A stretch of DNA of 48,504 nucleotides, from contig CAJFPC010000001.1 of NCBI GenBank assembly GCA_904398325.1, forward strand, positions 1-48,504, written 5' to 3'. The DNA is from Candidatus Neoruminococcus faecicola (lineage in GTDB: Bacteria; Bacillota; Clostridia; Oscillospirales; Ruminococcaceae). How positions within the stretch are numbered: position 1 is the first letter of the stretch; every line of letters begins with the position of its first letter. The position numbers were made by a program, and so were the translations under genes. The notes beneath the pieces are model-generated. The model saw nothing but the letters and a program-made list of their open reading frames with translations, ran no database searches and had not been told where the DNA came from. Of the stretch, positions 40,623-48,504 are shown piece after piece.

Positions 40623-42029
40623 ATGGATGCATGGGATTTGATTGAAACACGCAAGGACCAGCTGGTGGCGGATACCGCCGCCTTTCTTCGGATTCCCAGC
40701 CTGCGGGCCGATCCCCAGCCGGGGATGCCCTACGGCCCGGGAATTGCCCAGGCTCTGGACTATTTTCTGAATCTTGCAAAGGAAATGGGCTTTGCCGTGA
40801 AAAACGGGGACGGGCACTATGGCGCCGTAGACTTTGGGAACAGCGAGGAGTATGTGGCGGTGCTGGCCCATCTGGACGTGGTGCCCACCGGTTCCGGCTG
40901 GGATCGGGACCCCTTCGGCGGGATCGTGGAGGACGGCCGTCTGTACGGCCGCGGCGCCATCGACGACAAGGGGCCGGCCATGGCGGTTCTGCACGCCATG
41001 AAGGCCCTCAAGGACAGCGGATTCGTCCCCGCCAAGCGGATTCGGCTGGTGGTCGGCTGCGACGAGGAGATGGACTGGGGCTGCATGGCCCATTACACGG
41101 CCTGCGAATCCCTCCCCCTCTGCGGCTTTACACCGGATGCCAACTATCCCCTGATCTACGCCGAAAAGGGGATCTCCTCCTTCCGACTGCTGGGGGAGCG
41201 GCAGGAAAGCTCTCCCCTCTTCCAGCTGGTTTCCCTCCAGGGAGGAGAGGCGGTCAATGTGGTGTGCAGCCTCTGCCAGGCGGTCCTCCGGCCGGCAGAG
41301 GGCCAGCGGGTAACCCTCCTCACCGCCGTCCAGGAGGAGATGGAGCGGTTTGGCGAGATGGCCCAGGTGGAGGAGAGGGACGGCCTTCTGCAGCTGACGG
41401 TCCAGGGTATCCCCGCCCACGGCAGCACCCCGGAAAAGGGGAAGAACGCCGCCTCCGCCCTGATGGAGATCCTGGGCGGCCTGTACCGCCGCAGCGGCGG
41501 CTACAGCGCCCTGGTGGACTTCTACAACAACACCCTCCAAGGGGAGACCGAGGGCCGCGGCCTGGGGATTGCTTTCCAGGACGAGGCTTCCGGCAGCCTC
41601 AGCTGCAACGTGGGGATCATCCGGGCGGCATACGACCAGTCGCCCCAGGAGGAGATCCGCATCGACGTCCGCTCCCCTGTCACCATGCCCTACGAGGAGC
41701 TGTGCCGCCGGCTGGGGGAGACCTGCGCCCGCTACCACCGGCGGTGGGAGCTTCTCTCCCACAAGGACCCCATCTGTACCGACCCCAACAGCCCCCTGGC
41801 CCAGACCCTGATGGCGGTCTACCGGGAGGAAACCGGGTGCATGGACAGCCAGCCCATTGCCATCGGCGGGGGAACCTACGCCCGGGCCATGCCCAACATC
41901 GTCGCGTTCGGTCCCCTCTTTGAAGGGGAGGAGGAGCTGGCCCACCAGAAAAACGAGTTTATCTCCCTCGATTCCCTGGTGAAAAACTGCCGGATCGCTG
42001 CCAAGGCGCTGATGCGCCTCGCCCAGTGA
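40623..42029 (+). CDS. pepV: M20 family dipeptidase (PepV-like)
   Basis: A 468-residue metallopeptidase. The metal site can be read: VLAHLDVVPTG (His83), GAIDDKG (Asp115), CDEEMDWG (Glu148/149), TPDANYP (Asp172) and LAHQKNEF near the end. The lid domain carries GIPAHGS. PepV-type enzymes split unusual dipeptides in the cytoplasm. The frame is open upstream to 40299; the family N-terminus and AGGAGG fix ATG 40623. It abuts the ROK gene. Confidence 0.9.
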   Translation: MDAWDLIETRKDQLVADTAAFLRIPSLRADPQPGMPYGPGIAQALDYFLNLAKEMGFAVKNGDGHYGAVDFGNSEEYVAVLAHLDVVPTGSGWDRDPFGGIVEDGRLYGRGAIDDKGPAMAVLHAMKALKDSGFVPAKRIRLVVGCDEEMDWGCMAHYTACESLPLCGFTPDANYPLIYAEKGISSFRLLGERQESSPLFQLVSLQGGEAVNVVCSLCQAVLRPAEGQRVTLLTAVQEEMERFGEMAQVEERDGLLQLTVQGIPAHGSTPEKGKNAASALMEILGGLYRRSGGYSALVDFYNNTLQGETEGRGLGIAFQDEASGSLSCNVGIIRAAYDQSPQEEIRIDVRSPVTMPYEELCRRLGETCARYHRRWELLSHKDPICTDPNSPLAQTLMAVYREETGCMDSQPIAIGGGTYARAMPNIVAFGPLFEGEEELAHQKNEFISLDSLVKNCRIAAKALMRLAQ

Positions 42030-42037
42030 GGGCCGGG

Positions 42038-43012
42038 ATGCCTCCCTTCGCCGCAGGGATCGACCTGGGGGGAACCAACATTGCCGCCGGCGTGGCGGAC
42101 CTTGCCAGCAGCCGCCTGGTGTCCACCGTCTCCCGCCCCACCGGCCGCGGCCGCCCGTGGGAGGCCATTGCCCGGGACATGGCGGCCGCCGTCCGGGAAG
42201 CCGCCGCTGCCGCCGGCCTGGACCCCGGCCAGCTGGCGGGGGTGGGGGTGGGGATCCCCGGCACCTGTGACCAGCGGGGAACCGCCCTCTATGTAACCAA
42301 TCTGGGCTGGACCAGCCTGCCTCTCGGGCCTTTCCTGTCCCGGGAGCTGGGGCTGCCGGTCCGCCTGTCCAACGACGCCAACTGCGCTGTTCTGGCGGAA
42401 GGGGCCGCCGGGGCGGCCGTGGGGTACAGGGACGTGGCCATGGTGACCATCGGCACCGGCCTGGGCAGCGGCTTTCTCATCGGCGGCCGCCTCTTTGAAG
42501 GAGGTTGGGGCGCCGGCGCCGAGATGGGCCATATGGTGATCCGCAGCGGAGAGGGCCCGGTCTGCAACTGTGGCCGGCAGGGCTGCTGGGAGGTCTTTGC
42601 CTCCGCCACCGCCCTCATCCGGCAGACCCGGGAGGCTGCCGAGGCCAATCCCCATTCCCTGCTGTGGCAGCAGTGGGGCGGGAAGCTGGACCAAATCGAC
42701 GGCCGTACCGCCTTTGACGCAGCCGCCCAGGGCGATCCGGTTGCCCGACAGGTGGTGGACCGGTATCTCTGGTACCTGGGGGAGGGGCTGGTGAGCCTGG
42801 TAAACATCTTTCGCCCCCAGATCCTCCTGCTGGGTGGCGGGGTATCCGCCCAGGGGGAAGCCCTGCTGGCCCCTCTTCGCCGCCGGCTGGCGGAGGACTG
42901 CTACGCAGGAAGCCTGGTGCCGATCCCCCGGCTGGCCGTCGCCGCCTTGGGCAACGACGCCGGCATCCTGGGGGCCGCTCTTCTCCTAAATCCACAGTCC
43001 ACTGTCTTGTAA
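42038..43012 (+). CDS. ROK family sugar kinase (glucokinase-like)
   Basis: A 324-residue kinase. DLGGTN (9-14) binds phosphate, SNDANCA holds the catalytic Asp113, and GHMVIRSGEGPVCNCGRQGCWE carries the ROK zinc site (His165, Cys176, Cys178, Cys183). The best match is the glucokinase-like group; sugar specificity is not certain. GTG 42026 overlaps the pepV stop, but ATG 42038 has GAGGG five bases upstream and is preferred. It has no helix-turn-helix, so it is a kinase rather than a repressor. Confidence 0.88.
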   Translation: MPPFAAGIDLGGTNIAAGVADLASSRLVSTVSRPTGRGRPWEAIARDMAAAVREAAAAAGLDPGQLAGVGVGIPGTCDQRGTALYVTNLGWTSLPLGPFLSRELGLPVRLSNDANCAVLAEGAAGAAVGYRDVAMVTIGTGLGSGFLIGGRLFEGGWGAGAEMGHMVIRSGEGPVCNCGRQGCWEVFASATALIRQTREAAEANPHSLLWQQWGGKLDQIDGRTAFDAAAQGDPVARQVVDRYLWYLGEGLVSLVNIFRPQILLLGGGVSAQGEALLAPLRRRLAEDCYAGSLVPIPRLAVAALGNDAGILGAALLLNPQSTVL

Positions 43013-43017
43013 ATGCC

Positions 43018-43044
43018 GAAGGCTCCCTCATGGAGGGAGCCTTC
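43018..43044. terminator. Bidirectional terminator between the ROK and DUF885 genes
   Basis: GAAGGCTCCCTC pairs perfectly with GAGGGAGCCTTC around a three-base loop. It lies between two converging genes. Confidence 0.85.
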
Positions 43045-43072
43045 TCATTTTTGGGGGAACTTTTCCCCGGGA

Positions 43073-44866
43073 TCAGGCCGCGGCCGGAGCGCTTTCCGCC
43101 GCCAGCTGCCGGTCGATGTAGTCGTCCACATGGCGCTCCACCACAAAGAAGGGGGCCGTGCCGCACTCCAAAATGGCCTCGTGGAACCCTTGGTTGGTAA
43201 ACCGGTCCCCCAGCGCCTCCTGGGCCTTTTCCCGCAGGTCGGCAAACTGATAGTACCCCACATAGTAGGAATGGAAGGTGCAGGGATTGGCCTGGAGCTG
43301 CCGGTACTGGAGCGCCAAATCCTCCGGCGCCATGGCCAGACCCATCTCCTCCAGAAAGGTGCCGAAATCCGCCTGGCTCCACCCGTCGTAGTGGATCCCC
43401 ATATCCGCCAGGAGGATGATGCAGTAGGTGGCCAGCTCGTTCTCCCGGTACGCCTCCAGCAGCATCGGGTCGATTCCTTCCAGATAGTCCATCGCCTGGT
43501 ACTGGGCATAGACGGCATACCCCTCCGTGTAGGCGCTCTCGTTTACCAGCACCTTCCGATAGGGGGAATCCAGGTTCTCGTAAAGATAGGCAAACTGGTA
43601 CATATGGCCGGGGAAGCCCTCATGGGCCACCGTGCTGTACACGTCGATGGAGGACACATCCCCCGTGAGAGGGTTGACCCGCAGCTGCTGGACCTGGTCC
43701 CCGTCCAGGGCCGGCGTCCAGAAGTAGGCCGCCACACCGGTGGAGGAGGCGATCTCCTCGTTGACCTGGGTGATGTTGTACCGCAGATCGCTCACCGGGG
43801 GGAAGTCCTCCGCAAAGGCCCCCTGGATGTGATCCAGAATCTCCTGGTAGCTGGCAAAGCCGGTGCCGGGCAGCTCCCCCATGAGCAGGGGCAAAACCGC
43901 CTCCGTATTGGTCATGATGATCTCATCCAGCCGCTGGAGATGCCCCTCCAGCTTCTCCACCAGCATGGCCCGCACCTCTTCCACCGACAGATCCGCCCCG
44001 ATGTTCTGCTGGAGCAGCAGCTGGTAGTAGTCCCGGCCATCGGGGAAATGGGCCAGGCCCTCCTCGTTGTTGGTCCCGTTTTCCTGGATCTGGGCCATGG
44101 CATCCCGCACCTCCTGATAGGCGGGCAGGAAGGAGGAGACAAACGCCTCCCGCACCTGAGACCGGTACTGGCCGGCCTCCTCCTCGGGGAGGCCCAGCTT
44201 GTGGATATTCTCATAGATGGCGGCCAGGACGGCGCTCTCCTCTCCTGCCTCCAGGATGCCGTCGCAGTAGTCGATCACCGCCTGGGTATCCAGCATCAGC
44301 AGCCCCTGCTCCTCCTGCTCCCGGGTAAAGGCCAGGGCGCTGTCAAAGTAGGGCCTGGTGTCCTCCAGCAGGGTGATAAAGTCTTCCACGTCCTCCCCCT
44401 GGCGGAACTCCCAGTCGGCAAAGAGGGTGGGCAGCTGGTAATGGATGCCCGACACGCTGGCAAAGGGAGAACCATAGTAATCAAACCGCTCCTCCGCCAG
44501 GGCGAGGGTCAGCCGGGCCTCGTAGTCATAGATGTCGTAGGTTTCCTGCTGGGAAGGGGTCAGCGTTTCCCGGTCGAACTGCTGAAACCGCTGGTAGGTG
44601 TCCTCCATCTCCTTCCGGTAGGAATCCATATCCTCATCCAGCCTGGCCCCCAGGGTCACCTCCACCTGGTCCATGTCCACGCCGAAGGAGGCCGGATCCT
44701 CCATATACCGGTAGGCGGAGATATAGTCGCTCTCCATCGTCTCCACAAATTCCCGCTGGATAAACTGGTCAAAATCCTCGCTGGTGTTTCCCTGGCAGCC
44801 GGCCAGGGAAACCAGGGACAGAACGGCCAGGGCGGCGGCCCACAACCTTCTAGTTTGTTTTGTCAC
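43073..44866 (-). CDS. DUF885 family lipoprotein (putative metallopeptidase)
   Basis: A 597-residue protein with a lipobox (SLAGC, Cys24) and a long helical DUF885 domain. HEGFPGH (415-421) matches the HExxxGH-like metal motif of this family, and NESAYTEGYAVYAQY further on supplies the other ligand region. Related proteins are thought to be peptidases, but the reaction is not well established. The start is GTG 44866 with GGAGG upstream; the longer frame to 44920 only adds an Arg-rich stretch. It is divergent from another lipoprotein gene. Confidence 0.85.
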   Translation of the reverse strand: MTKQTRRLWAAALAVLSLVSLAGCQGNTSEDFDQFIQREFVETMESDYISAYRYMEDPASFGVDMDQVEVTLGARLDEDMDSYRKEMEDTYQRFQQFDRETLTPSQQETYDIYDYEARLTLALAEERFDYYGSPFASVSGIHYQLPTLFADWEFRQGEDVEDFITLLEDTRPYFDSALAFTREQEEQGLLMLDTQAVIDYCDGILEAGEESAVLAAIYENIHKLGLPEEEAGQYRSQVREAFVSSFLPAYQEVRDAMAQIQENGTNNEEGLAHFPDGRDYYQLLLQQNIGADLSVEEVRAMLVEKLEGHLQRLDEIIMTNTEAVLPLLMGELPGTGFASYQEILDHIQGAFAEDFPPVSDLRYNITQVNEEIASSTGVAAYFWTPALDGDQVQQLRVNPLTGDVSSIDVYSTVAHEGFPGHMYQFAYLYENLDSPYRKVLVNESAYTEGYAVYAQYQAMDYLEGIDPMLLEAYRENELATYCIILLADMGIHYDGWSQADFGTFLEEMGLAMAPEDLALQYRQLQANPCTFHSYYVGYYQFADLREKAQEALGDRFTNQGFHEAILECGTAPFFVVERHVDDYIDRQLAAESAPAAA

Positions 44867-44910
44867 CTGCTGTCTCCTCCTTCTCCGTTTGGGGTGGCTC
44901 TGTCTTGCCC

Positions 44911-44939
44911 ATTGTATCATATATGCACCAAGCTGTCAT
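44911..44939 (-). promoter_or_regulatory. Promoter of the DUF885 gene
   Basis: ATGACA (44934-44939), 17 bases, TACAAT (44911-44916) on the minus strand. Confidence 0.6.
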
Positions 44940-44997
44940 CCCATCTCTCCCGGGGCGGAAAATCTCCCCCCGCCGGGGAGTGCCTCTTCCCCCGCTC

Positions 44998-45026
44998 TTG
45001 CCTTGGGCGGCAGATCATGGTAGTAT
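44998..45026 (+). promoter_or_regulatory. Promoter of the divergent lipoprotein gene
   Basis: TTGCCT (44998-45003), 17 bases, TAGTAT (45021-45026), with TGG before the -10. Confidence 0.45.
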
Positions 45027-45056
45027 GAAGTTACACCCATGACAGGAGGATTCGCC

Positions 45057-45791
45057 ATGAAACAAGCAATTGGGGCAGCCCTTTTGGCGGCGGCCCTTCT
45101 TCTATCCGGCTGCAACGGGCAGCGGCAGCCCCCGCAGCGATCTTCCTCCCCGTCTTCGGAGGCTTCCGCTCCCGGGGAGGAGGCCTCCCTCGCCGGAGAG
45201 GAAACGCCAGACCAGGCCGAAGGAGCCTCAACCCCTCCGGAACAGGAAGACCCCTCCCTCCCCCTGTCCGAGGAGGAGCGGACGGCGCTGAGAGAATCCG
45301 CCCTCGTCTTTGCCCAGTGGTTTGCCAGCCCTTTCTCCGCCCCGGAAGAGCTGGACCAGGAGCAGGTGGGCCGGTACGCCCTCTTTCACCTGGCCACCGG
45401 GCCGATGGCGGACCAGTTTGAAACCGACGAATCGGGGTTTCCCTACATCCCCAAGGCCCTGGTCCAGGCCTATGTGCAGGACCATTTCGCCATTACAAAC
45501 TACCAGTACCCCCTCCGGGAGGACCCCCGGTATGTCATCCTGCCCCAGTATGACGCCGAGCGGGACGCCTACCGGTTTTCGGCCGCCCAGGACGGCCCCT
45601 CGGTACAGGCCACCATCGTGGGGGAGGAGATCGACGGGGACGGGGCGGTGTACACCATCCGGCTGGACACCCCTCATATAGAAACCGGCCAGGTGCTGGA
45701 AACGGCCACCCTGGAATATGCCTTCGCCCTCCTTCCCAAGGAGGAGGGCATCGTCCTCCAGGCCCGCTCCGCCTCCCTGCTGTCCCATTGA
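45057..45791 (+). CDS. Lipoprotein of unknown function
   Basis: The 244-residue product has a lipobox (LLLSGC, Cys19) and then a Ser/Glu/Pro-rich linker to about residue 70. A small mixed alpha/beta extracellular domain follows (about 75-244; the end is beta-rich). I recognise no family. It has the same build as the lipoprotein at 1548-2858 but no clear sequence match by eye. ATG 45057 has AGGAGG upstream. Confidence 0.8.
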   Translation: MKQAIGAALLAAALLLSGCNGQRQPPQRSSSPSSEASAPGEEASLAGEETPDQAEGASTPPEQEDPSLPLSEEERTALRESALVFAQWFASPFSAPEELDQEQVGRYALFHLATGPMADQFETDESGFPYIPKALVQAYVQDHFAITNYQYPLREDPRYVILPQYDAERDAYRFSAAQDGPSVQATIVGEEIDGDGAVYTIRLDTPHIETGQVLETATLEYAFALLPKEEGIVLQARSASLLSH

Positions 45792-45805
45792 CCCCCCCTA
45801 CCAAC

Positions 45806-45833
45806 AACGCCCCCGGCGGCTGCCGGGGGCGTT
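45806..45833. terminator. Hairpin between convergent lipoprotein and sufB genes
   Basis: AACGCCCCCGGC pairs with GCCGGGGGCGTT. The T-tract is poor on both sides, so termination would rely on stem strength. Confidence 0.6.
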
Positions 45834-45850
45834 CTGGTTACGGTGGAAAC

Positions 45851-46768
45851 CTACTTGAGGAAGCCGGAGATGATCTGCTCCTCCGCTTCTTCCTTGGTAA
45901 GGCCCAGGGTGCAGAGCTTCAGAATCTGCTCCCCGGCAATCTTGCCGATGGCCGCCTCGTGGATGAGGGCGGCGTCGATGTTGGAGGCCTCCAGGGCGGG
46001 AGAGGCGTTGACCCGCCCCTCGTCGGCCAGGATGGCATCGCACTCCGAATGGCCGGTGCACCGGTTCTCCCCCCGGATCCAGGAACGGAACTCCTGGTAG
46101 GAGTGGCCCTTGGCCACCGAACGGGAAACCAGGTCGCAGGCGGAATCCTCCCCCTTGAGGAGAACGTCAAAATCGGTGATGGCCTGTTCCTCCCCGTTGG
46201 TCATGATCCGCTCCCGCACCACCAGGCGGGCCCGGTCGGCCAGGGTGGCGGTGGTCTTCCGGTCGGAATGGTCCACCCCCCGCAGCTGGACGGTGTCCAT
46301 CTCCATCACCGCGTCTTCCGCCAGGGTGATGGCCGTCACCGGGTCGATCTTCTTGGCGCCCTTGCCGCTGCCGGTGGCGATGTGCTTCTCTTTGTACACC
46401 ACATGGGCGCCCTTCTCCAGGAAGAACTGGTGGACGCCGTTGTGCCGCGCCTCCGAATCGTCGTCGCTGTGGACGCCGCAGCCGGCGACCACCACCACAT
46501 CGGCCCCTTCGCCGATGTAAAAGTCGTTGAAGACCAGGTCGTCCAGGTCGCCGTGGGTCACGCAGGCGGGGATGTAAACCGTCTCCCCCTTGGTGCCGGG
46601 CTTGACCACAATGTCGATGCCCGGCTTGTCGGTCTTGGATGTAATGGTGATGTTGGCGGAGTTCTGGCGGCCGGCACACTGGCCGTCCTCCCGGATGTTA
46701 AAGGCCCCGGAAAAGGCGCCCTGAAAATCGGACACCATCCGCAGCAGTTCCTCGGTAATCTTGTTCAT
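45851..46768 (-). CDS. sufB: SufB/SufD-like Fe-S scaffold (SMS type)
   Basis: A 305-residue beta-helix protein shorter than classical SufB (about 470). Near the C-terminus are CTGHSECDAILAD, whose Cys aligns with the SufB cluster-forming cysteine, and HEAAIGKIAGEQI, with the conserved His and Glu. This is the simplified two-gene SUF (SMS) layout of many anaerobes, in which SufC and a short SufB build Fe-S clusters. It overlaps sufC by four bases (ATGA). No sufS or sufU is adjacent. Confidence 0.85.
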   Translation of the reverse strand: MNKITEELLRMVSDFQGAFSGAFNIREDGQCAGRQNSANITITSKTDKPGIDIVVKPGTKGETVYIPACVTHGDLDDLVFNDFYIGEGADVVVVAGCGVHSDDDSEARHNGVHQFFLEKGAHVVYKEKHIATGSGKGAKKIDPVTAITLAEDAVMEMDTVQLRGVDHSDRKTTATLADRARLVVRERIMTNGEEQAITDFDVLLKGEDSACDLVSRSVAKGHSYQEFRSWIRGENRCTGHSECDAILADEGRVNASPALEASNIDAALIHEAAIGKIAGEQILKLCTLGLTKEEAEEQIISGFLK

Positions 46769-47493
46769 ACGCGCGCCTCCTCTCGGCCCAGCGGGCAGCG
46801 GGCCTGCTTCTCATCTGCCAGCAGCATGGGCAGCACCTCCCGGCGGGGGCCGGCGGTGCGCACCCGCCCGTCGGCAATGACCACAATCTCATCGGCGATG
46901 GTAAGGATCCGCTCCTGATGAGAGATGATCAGCAGGGTGCCGGCACACTGGCTGCGCAGCTCCTGGAAGGTTTCCACCAGCCGGGCAAAGCTCCACAGAT
47001 CGATGCCCGCCTCCGGCTCGTCAAAGATGGAAAGCTTGGCATTGCGGGCCAGCACCGAGGCAATCTCGATCCGCTTGATCTCCCCGCCGGAGAGGCCGGC
47101 GTTCAGCTCCCGGTCCACATATTCCCCGGCACACAGGCCCACCTTGCCCAGAAGGCCGCACAGTTCTTCTTCCCCCAGCTTCTTGCCGGCGGCCAGCTCC
47201 AGCAGGTCCCGGACCGACAGCCCCTTAAACCGCACCGGCTGCTGGAACGCATAGGCAATTCCTTTCCGGGCACGCTGGGTAATATCCAGAGAGGTGATGT
47301 CCTCCCCTTCAAAGAAAATCCGGCCGCTGCTGGGGGTCACCAGGCCGGCAATCAGCTTGGCCAGGGTAGTCTTGCCGCCCCCGTTGGGGCCGGTAACCAC
47401 CACCAGCTTTCCCTCCTTGAGGGTGAAATCGATGTCCTTGATGATCCCTTCCCCATCCGGCGCGTCCCACACCAGGTGTTCCAATCTCAGCAT
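46765..47493 (-). CDS. sufC: SufC-like ATPase of the Fe-S cluster assembly system
   Basis: A 242-residue ABC ATPase without membrane segments. Walker A GPNGGGKT (35-42), the signature LSGGEIKR, Walker B LSIFDEPEAGID and the switch histidine in ISHQ are visible. In SUF systems SufC dimerises and reshapes the SufB scaffold during assembly. ATG 47493 has AAGGAAG upstream; the in-frame GTG 47502 lies within that site. Confidence 0.9.
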   Translation of the reverse strand: MLRLEHLVWDAPDGEGIIKDIDFTLKEGKLVVVTGPNGGGKTTLAKLIAGLVTPSSGRIFFEGEDITSLDITQRARKGIAYAFQQPVRFKGLSVRDLLELAAGKKLGEEELCGLLGKVGLCAGEYVDRELNAGLSGGEIKRIEIASVLARNAKLSIFDEPEAGIDLWSFARLVETFQELRSQCAGTLLIISHQERILTIADEIVVIADGRVRTAGPRREVLPMLLADEKQARCPLGREEARV

Positions 47494-47575
47494 AATTTCC
47501 ACTTCCTTATGTTGGTCATTTCGGCTGCGGAAGAGGAAATCCCTTCCGCGGCAAAATGGAAAATCTCCCGCTACA

Positions 47576-47604
47576 ATAGTATACTAATGTGGTATTTTTG
47601 TCAA
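47576..47604 (-). promoter_or_regulatory. Promoter of sufCB with overlapping palindrome
   Basis: TTGACA (47599-47604), 17 bases, TACTAT (47576-47581) on the minus strand. The palindrome AGTATACT (47578-47585) overlaps the -10 and could be a repressor site, perhaps for an Rrf2-type sensor. Confidence 0.7.
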
Positions 47605-47660
47605 GTACCCGGCTATTTTTTCTCCATTCACAAATTTGCCACATTTTTGTGTTCAATTTA

Positions 47661-47674
47661 TGCTATAATTATAG
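47661..47674 (+). promoter_or_regulatory. Extended -10 promoter of citrate synthase with palindrome
   Basis: TGCTATAAT (47661-47669) is an extended -10. It lies inside the perfect 12-base palindrome CTATAATTATAG (47663-47674). Confidence 0.5.
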
Positions 47675-47734
47675 TTATTATTTCTCGTTTTATAGATTGA
47701 CTATCTAAATTTCTTTGCAAAAGGAGGTATCGTC

Positions 47735-48504
47735 ATGGCGAGTAACCCCGATTATTGCGCCATTACACCGGAAATCGTCGCTCTCTCCCAGCTGGCGCAG
47801 AAGAACAACCAGATCAACCCTCAGGATTATATCACCTACGACGTAAAGCGGGGGCTGCGGGATCTGAACGGCAAAGGCGTGGTCGCCGGCCTCACCGAGA
47901 TTTCGGACATCCAGTCCTTCCGCACCGAGAACGGCCAGCGGATTCCCTGCGAGGGAAAGCTGTATTACCGGGGCTATGACATCGAGGACCTGGTGGCCCA
48001 CTCCCTGGAGGAAAAGCGATTCGGCTTTGAAGAGGCCGCTTACCTCTTAATGTTCGGCCAGCTGCCCACCAGGCAGGAGCTGGAAGACTTCTGCCGGCAG
48101 ATCAGCTCCTACCGCACCCTGCCCACCAACTTTGTGCGGGATGTGATTATGAAGGCCCCCACCGGGGACATGATGAACAGCCTCTCCCGCAGCATCCTCA
48201 CCCTTGCCTCCTACGACGACCGGGCTGCGGACATCTCCCTCCCCAACGTCACCCGCCAGTGCATGCAGTTGCTGGCCACCTTCCCCCTGCTGGCCGTCTA
48301 CGGCTACCAGGCATACAACTACCGGGAAGGCAACAGCCTCTTCATCCACGCCCCTCAGCCCAACCTTTCTACTGCGGAGAATCTGCTCACCCTCCTGCGG
48401 GCCGACTCCAAGTACAGCTTCTGGGAGGCCCACATCCTGGACATCTGCCTCATGCTCCACGCCGAGCACGGCGGCGGCAACAACTCCACCTTCACCACCC
48501 ACGT
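47735..48504 (+). CDS. Citrate synthase, N-terminal part
   Basis: The first 256 codons of a citrate/2-methylcitrate synthase; the gene continues past the right edge. The N-terminus has an extension of about 40 residues common in clostridial enzymes, then GLTEISDIQSF, LYYRGYDIEDL and FEEAAYLLMFGQLP. LHAEHGGGNNSTFTTH (His242, His245) is the active-site region with the first catalytic histidine. The enzyme joins oxaloacetate and acetyl-CoA, feeding glutamate synthesis in anaerobes. ATG 47735 has AAAGGAGG with a six-base spacer. Confidence 0.9.
   Translation, partial: MASNPDYCAITPEIVALSQLAQKNNQINPQDYITYDVKRGLRDLNGKGVVAGLTEISDIQSFRTENGQRIPCEGKLYYRGYDIEDLVAHSLEEKRFGFEEAAYLLMFGQLPTRQELEDFCRQISSYRTLPTNFVRDVIMKAPTGDMMNSLSRSILTLASYDDRAADISLPNVTRQCMQLLATFPLLAVYGYQAYNYREGNSLFIHAPQPNLSTAENLLTLLRADSKYSFWEAHILDICLMLHAEHGGGNNSTFTTH

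Noticed and set aside
40242-41945. Minus-strand frame of 567 codons
   Set aside because: It is antisense to pepV and runs into the metY T-box.
42038-43012. ROK protein as a transcriptional repressor
   Set aside because: The N-terminal helix-turn-helix of ROK repressors is absent; the kinase motif starts at residue 9.

Overview
The window is a GC-rich stretch of a spore-forming anaerobic Bacillota chromosome, most like the Clostridia order Oscillospirales. This placement is inferred from gene content, not from a search. The support is a spoIIR gene, WalRK/HtrA-style signalling, two T-box leaders, strong AAGGAGG ribosome sites, a two-gene SUF system, a ferredoxin-like DUF362 protein and the rpoB-rpoC plus str cluster. 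No phage, insertion sequence, CRISPR array, tRNA or rRNA was seen.

Left third (1-18.1 kb). The start of a TctC-like binding lipoprotein runs off the left edge, and a DegV gene stands alone on the plus strand. A long minus-strand run then reads alaS, hit, comEC, holA, a Toprim (RNase M5-like) gene, an MBOAT membrane protein, a DHHW/AlgX-like partner, an AbrB-type permease and a lipoprotein. It starts from a TTGACA/TAGAAT promoter and an alanyl T-box, and I see no internal terminator. Upstream lie spoIIR and a tightly overlapping set of lrp, aminotransferase, DUF362 and ispE.

Middle (18.2-26.2 kb). A response regulator, histidine kinase and HtrA protease lie in order on the minus strand, divergent from ychF. 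On the plus strand follow a 75-aa protein overlapping a sigma region 4-like protein, an iron alcohol dehydrogenase, and a GC-rich gene-free interval that looks like a gene for a structured RNA of about 435 nt on the minus strand. A small ribbon-helix-helix-like protein comes next.

Information-processing block (26.2-38.5 kb). tuf, fusA, rpsG, rpsL, rpoC and rpoB are all on the minus strand. rpoBC has its own consensus promoter and a possible 45-codon leader ORF, and rplJ/rplL are not directly upstream. Arginine codon choice changes sharply inside rpoB.

Right part (38.6-48.5 kb). It holds metY behind a second T-box, pepV with a ROK kinase, a DUF885 lipoprotein, an unknown lipoprotein, a two-gene sufC-sufB (SMS-type) system and the start of a citrate synthase.

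Most notable: the MBOAT/DHHW pair keeps its family architecture and operon partnership, but both members have lost the residues that define catalysis. The standalone structured RNA locus is the second candidate for something undescribed.
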